The translations under genes and the position numbers were made by a program. Under the pieces are notes generated by a model. That model saw only the letters and a program-made list of their open reading frames with translations. It ran no database searches and was not told where the DNA came from. A stretch of 64,000 bases of DNA from Algibacter miyuki. Lineage in GTDB: Bacteria; Bacteroidota; Bacteroidia; Flavobacteriales; Flavobacteriaceae. This document shows positions 60,956 through 64,000 of the stretch, in pieces. The stretch is from the NCBI RefSeq assembly GCF_042427745.1, contig NZ_JBHMFA010000001.1. One strand, given 5' to 3'. Each line of letters opens with the position of its first letter. Positions within the stretch are counted from its first letter, which is position 1.

Positions 60956-63001
60956 TTAAAATGCAAATATTAAAGGGAGTTTTACTTCTACCCGCACGCC
61001 TTGTGGTTTGTCTATTATGGTCATGCTTCCTTTGGTTTTCTTTTGGGTATTGAGAATATCAATTCTGTTTTTAGTAAGGTTAATTCCAATAGATTTGTTT
61101 TCTGTATGTTTCGTTTCATTTAAGTTTCTGCCAACACCATTATCGTCTACAGTACAAAATAAAAGGTTATTTTCTTTTTTAAATTGAAGTTTAATATGTC
61201 CGGAGTTTTTCATTTGAGCAATACCATGCCAAATGCTATTCTCTAAAAAGGGTTGTAGAATTAACGGTGGAATTAGGGTGTTGCTAGGGTCTATGTCATC
61301 GTTGACTTCAATACTATAGGTGAAATTATGATTGAGGCGCTTTTGTTCAATATCTAGATAGTTTTTTAAAACCTCGATATCATCTTTTAGAAGGACTTCT
61401 TTTTCGGTGGAACTTTCAAGTGTTTTTCGAATTAATCGTGCGAATTTAGTGAGGTAATTGGTTGCCGATTCAGTGTCGTTTTTTAGAATATAACTATTAA
61501 TAGAATTTAGTGCATTGAATAAAAAATGCGGATCCATTTGCGCTCGCAAGGCTTTGAGTTCGGTATCAGCTACTTTTAAATTAAAATCGGACTCTTGCTT
61601 TTTCCTATAAAAAAACATGCCTGTTATTATGAGTAAAAATAAACTTCCGCCGCCAAAAATAGTGAGATTGCGCATGTGTTTTTGGCGGTCTAATTCTTCT
61701 TTTGCTAAAAGCCTTTCGCGCTCAAAATTACTTTCGAGTTTGGTTTTTTCGTTTTGGTGCTTATACTGTTCCTCCACTCGAGCTAGTTCTTCTTTCTTTT
61801 CAATCGAATAAAAACTATCTTTTAAAATAATGGCTTCGTCCATAAAGTGATAAGCCTGTTTGTAATTGCCGAGTTTATAGTTGGTTTTAGTTAAGCTCTC
61901 TAAAGCATTTACTTGTAAATTCAAGCTGTTTGCTTCTTCAGCATAAGCTAAAGAGGTTTTAAAATGCTGTTTGGCTTCAGTTAAATTATTATTCAAATTA
62001 GAGTAGCAAACACCCATATTGTCATGCACAATAGCCAAATTGGTGTGGTTATTCAAAGATTCGTAAATGGGTTTAGATTGTTTGAAGTGTTCTAGAGCCT
62101 TATTGTAATCTTTTAACGTAATATAAGCCATCCCGATATTGGTAATGGCACTTGCCATGCCTGATGGGTTGTTTATATCCTGCATGATGTTAAAAGCTTT
62201 ATTGTAATTGGCTATAGCATTTTTGGGCTGTTTTAAATAATCGTAAGCTGTGCCTATATTATTTAAACTGTTCGCTAATCCGTATTTGTAATCTTTTATT
62301 TTATAAATGTTTACGGCTTTGTTGTGAAAAGTAATGGCTTTAGTGAATTTTTCTAATCGGGTATAAAGCATACCGATGCTGCCGTTAATTGCCGCATAAT
62401 CTAGGCTTGTGGTATCTTTTAATTTTTCATGAAGTGTTAAGGCTTCGAAATAAGTGGATAGCGCGGCTGGGTAATCAGTTAAATACATGTGGTTTAAACC
62501 AATGCTGTTGAGCATTTTTGCCATGAGTACACTATCTTTTTCAGCTTTAAATACTAAATATGCTTCGGTGTTTTTGGCATTGGCTTGTTGGTAATCGGCT
62601 TGACTAAAATAAACGAGACCTTTGTTGTATATGGCTCTGGCTTTTCGACCTTTATCGTTGGTTTTATCATAAATGGCAATGGCTTTATCATACATAGCCA
62701 AGGCTAACGAGTCTTCTCCTTTACTAGAATAATTATGACCTTTATATTGATATGACCGCGCGAGGTGTTGTTGGTTGTTTCCTGTTTTTGCAATCTGTAT
62801 AGCTTCATCTAAAACCTTTAGGCCTTTATCTGGATTGGATAAATAGTAGTTGTAACCCAATTCTATTAAAACGTTTAAACGTAGGCTGTCCTGTTGCTTA
62901 TTAGTTGTTAATAGCAAGGTTTCTAATGAATCGATAGTACGCTGCTGCGTATATAAATTCATACAAATAAAAAACACAAAATAGTGTAGACTTTTCTTCA
63001 T
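60956..63001 (-). CDS. TPR sensor histidine kinase (LytS/YehU-type)
   Basis: This 681-residue kinase has a signal peptide, then about eight tetratricopeptide repeats in the periplasm (about 35-400; for example YQYKGHNYSSKGEDSLALAM and ALEHFKQSKPIYESLNN in part). A charged coiled coil (about 405-445) and one membrane helix (about 448-468, GGGSLFLLIITGMFF) follow. The His_kinase domain has MDPHFLFNALNSINSYIL with His492, and the ATPase domain has LILQPFLENSIWHGI with the N box and DDNGVGRN. The TPR sensor suggests detection of a protein or peptide ligand. The response regulator gene is directly downstream. Confidence 0.94.
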   Translation of the reverse strand: MKKSLHYFVFFICMNLYTQQRTIDSLETLLLTTNKQQDSLRLNVLIELGYNYYLSNPDKGLKVLDEAIQIAKTGNNQQHLARSYQYKGHNYSSKGEDSLALAMYDKAIAIYDKTNDKGRKARAIYNKGLVYFSQADYQQANAKNTEAYLVFKAEKDSVLMAKMLNSIGLNHMYLTDYPAALSTYFEALTLHEKLKDTTSLDYAAINGSIGMLYTRLEKFTKAITFHNKAVNIYKIKDYKYGLANSLNNIGTAYDYLKQPKNAIANYNKAFNIMQDINNPSGMASAITNIGMAYITLKDYNKALEHFKQSKPIYESLNNHTNLAIVHDNMGVCYSNLNNNLTEAKQHFKTSLAYAEEANSLNLQVNALESLTKTNYKLGNYKQAYHFMDEAIILKDSFYSIEKKEELARVEEQYKHQNEKTKLESNFERERLLAKEELDRQKHMRNLTIFGGGSLFLLIITGMFFYRKKQESDFNLKVADTELKALRAQMDPHFLFNALNSINSYILKNDTESATNYLTKFARLIRKTLESSTEKEVLLKDDIEVLKNYLDIEQKRLNHNFTYSIEVNDDIDPSNTLIPPLILQPFLENSIWHGIAQMKNSGHIKLQFKKENNLLFCTVDDNGVGRNLNETKHTENKSIGINLTKNRIDILNTQKKTKGSMTIIDKPQGVRVEVKLPLIFAF

Positions 63002-63189
63002 TAAGAATTAAAAGTTTACCGGTTAATAGCTGCGACTAAAATACAAATTACGAAAGAATTTACTGTATCTATTTGTAAATAAATTGTTTACAGATAATAA
63101 GTGAAAGTCAACGAATAATAATTTAGACTAGTGCAACCCTCAAAATACGAGTATTTTTAACCTGCTATTAATAATCCAATCCCTCTAAA

Positions 63190-64000
63190 ATGAAAAATCT
63201 AAGACCTTTAGTGCTTTCACCAATTCTGCTATGTTGTTTTTTTACGTTCGCGCAAAATACCATCGGCGATATTAAGTATAAACGAAGTTCGTTGCATACT
63301 TTTATGGTGAGTAACCCCGACCAGGAATACAGCGATACCATCCAAAGTATTTTTATTGATGCTCCTGTTATTGATAAATTTAACAATCACCTTGTAAAGG
63401 CTCGACTGGTTTCTAAAACAGATCCTAATTTTGTTTATGATGCTCCGGAAGTAGAAGCGTCTAAGAAAAAAGGATTGATGTCTAAATTTTCTAAAAAATC
63501 TAATACAGACGATACGGGGACCGATAAAAGAAATCAACATTTAGCTATTTTAAATTATTTAAACGGAAACCATATAGCGAAATCTTTAGTTTCAAAATGG
63601 TTTAATAGAAGTGAAAATGGAGGTTTTAATATGGATTTAATTGCCGAACGTGGCTTTTATAATGCTTCCGATTTAGATGTTAAAATAGCAAATAGTACCG
63701 AACGTGGCACAGCGCTCCTTGCCGATGCTGGTGAAGAACTTATTAAAAACACTTTTGTTATTGTTAACGATTTTAAATACACTAATAAAGAAGAGGTGGC
63801 GGCTGTAGCAAAAGGTATTTTAAGTGGCGTTACCAAAGTTGCTTCGGTATTAGGTAAGAGTAGTTTGGCTACCACTGCGACATTAACGTCTAAAGGTGCT
63901 GAAATTGCAGGAAAAGGCTACGTTATTAAAACAAAAGCCCACTTGTATAAATTGGTTTGGAATGATGAGGTTGCTAATGTTTTTTATAATAGTTTTTGGA
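63190..64000 (+). CDS. Exported protein of unknown function (partial, C-terminus beyond window)
   Basis: About 270 residues are visible from the ATG at 63190 before the right edge. A signal peptide (MKNLRPLVLSPILLCCFFTFAQ) is followed by a mature part I do not recognise: SSLHTFMVSNPDQEYSDTI, a Lys-rich loop (SKKKGLMSKFSKKS), then HLAILNYLNGNHIAKSLVSKWFNR, ERGFYNASDLDVKIA and TFVIVNDFKYTNKEEV (each in part). The Ala/Gly-rich stretch GILSGVTKVASVLGKSS may be a hydrophobic helix. It is divergent from the histidine kinase. Antisense frames in the same stretch are not supported. Confidence 0.75.
   Translation, partial: MKNLRPLVLSPILLCCFFTFAQNTIGDIKYKRSSLHTFMVSNPDQEYSDTIQSIFIDAPVIDKFNNHLVKARLVSKTDPNFVYDAPEVEASKKKGLMSKFSKKSNTDDTGTDKRNQHLAILNYLNGNHIAKSLVSKWFNRSENGGFNMDLIAERGFYNASDLDVKIANSTERGTALLADAGEELIKNTFVIVNDFKYTNKEEVAAVAKGILSGVTKVASVLGKSSLATTATLTSKGAEIAGKGYVIKTKAHLYKLVWNDEVANVFYNSFW

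Noticed and set aside
63168..63875. Three minus-strand frames near the right edge
   Set aside because: The plus-strand frame from 63190 has a signal peptide and consistent codon use and explains the stretch.

Overview
The window is a low-GC chromosome segment from a Flavobacteriaceae-type Bacteroidota bacterium, probably marine. The reasons are the SusC/SusD pairs, the C-terminal Phe on outer-membrane barrels, the TAnnTTTG promoter boxes with almost no Shine-Dalgarno sequences, and the Bacteroidota versions of PEP carboxylase, glutamate synthase and YicC. No rRNA, tRNA, CRISPR array or insertion sequence was seen.

Layout. 1-13618 is the edge of a polysaccharide utilisation locus. It holds a GH20 hexosaminidase lipoprotein cut by the left edge, two tandem SusC/SusD pairs with related leaders and the same upstream motif, and a lipoprotein of the formylglycine-generating (sulfatase-activating) enzyme family. 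Together these suggest an amino-sugar-containing, possibly sulfated glycan. 13860-15966 is a yicC-gmk-nadD operon. 16141-29611 is mostly housekeeping and envelope genes: Kbp-like LysM protein, GpsA-like dehydrogenase, 2-hydroxyacid dehydrogenase, DUF1801, M13 and M28 peptidases, a CBS protein, a GIDE-like membrane protein, and small lipoproteins and membrane proteins. 29827-37077 is an accessory-looking, more AT-rich stretch. It carries an Abi_2/HEPN protein, a GNAT acetyltransferase, a subtilase, and a same-strand cluster of an RloC/PrrC-like ATPase, a uracil-DNA-glycosylase-like protein and a protein combining a UVR motif with a Clp-N-like domain but no ATPase. 37400-44333 has a short SSB, an OmpA-family protein, a large hybrid histidine kinase, and nadA-nadB. 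44526-49234 has a conserved protein of unknown function behind an Fnr-like dyad, and PEP carboxylase. 49597-60128 is a nitrogen-assimilation block: a porin-amt-PII-amt operon divergent from gltB-gltD. 60204-63001 is a LytS/LytR-type two-component pair, followed by a secreted or lipid-free exported protein cut by the right edge.

How the genes work together. SusC/D, GH20 and the FGE-like protein serve glycan capture and breakdown. NadA, NadB and NadD (in two loci) build NAD de novo. The porin, two Amt transporters and PII supply and gauge ammonium for GltBD, and PEP carboxylase replenishes the 2-oxoglutarate side. The divergent region between the porin and gltB carries two ACCCC/GGGGT dyads that look like operators of an unnamed nitrogen regulator.

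The best candidate for an undescribed system is the cluster at 33377-37077. Its ATPase has a Walker-type ABC core, a CxxC in coiled coil and a C-terminal Arg-x3-Glu...His arrangement like anticodon nucleases. It lies next to a glycosylase-fold protein and a Clp-N/UVR protein. A role in phage defence or DNA-damage response is inferred, not shown.
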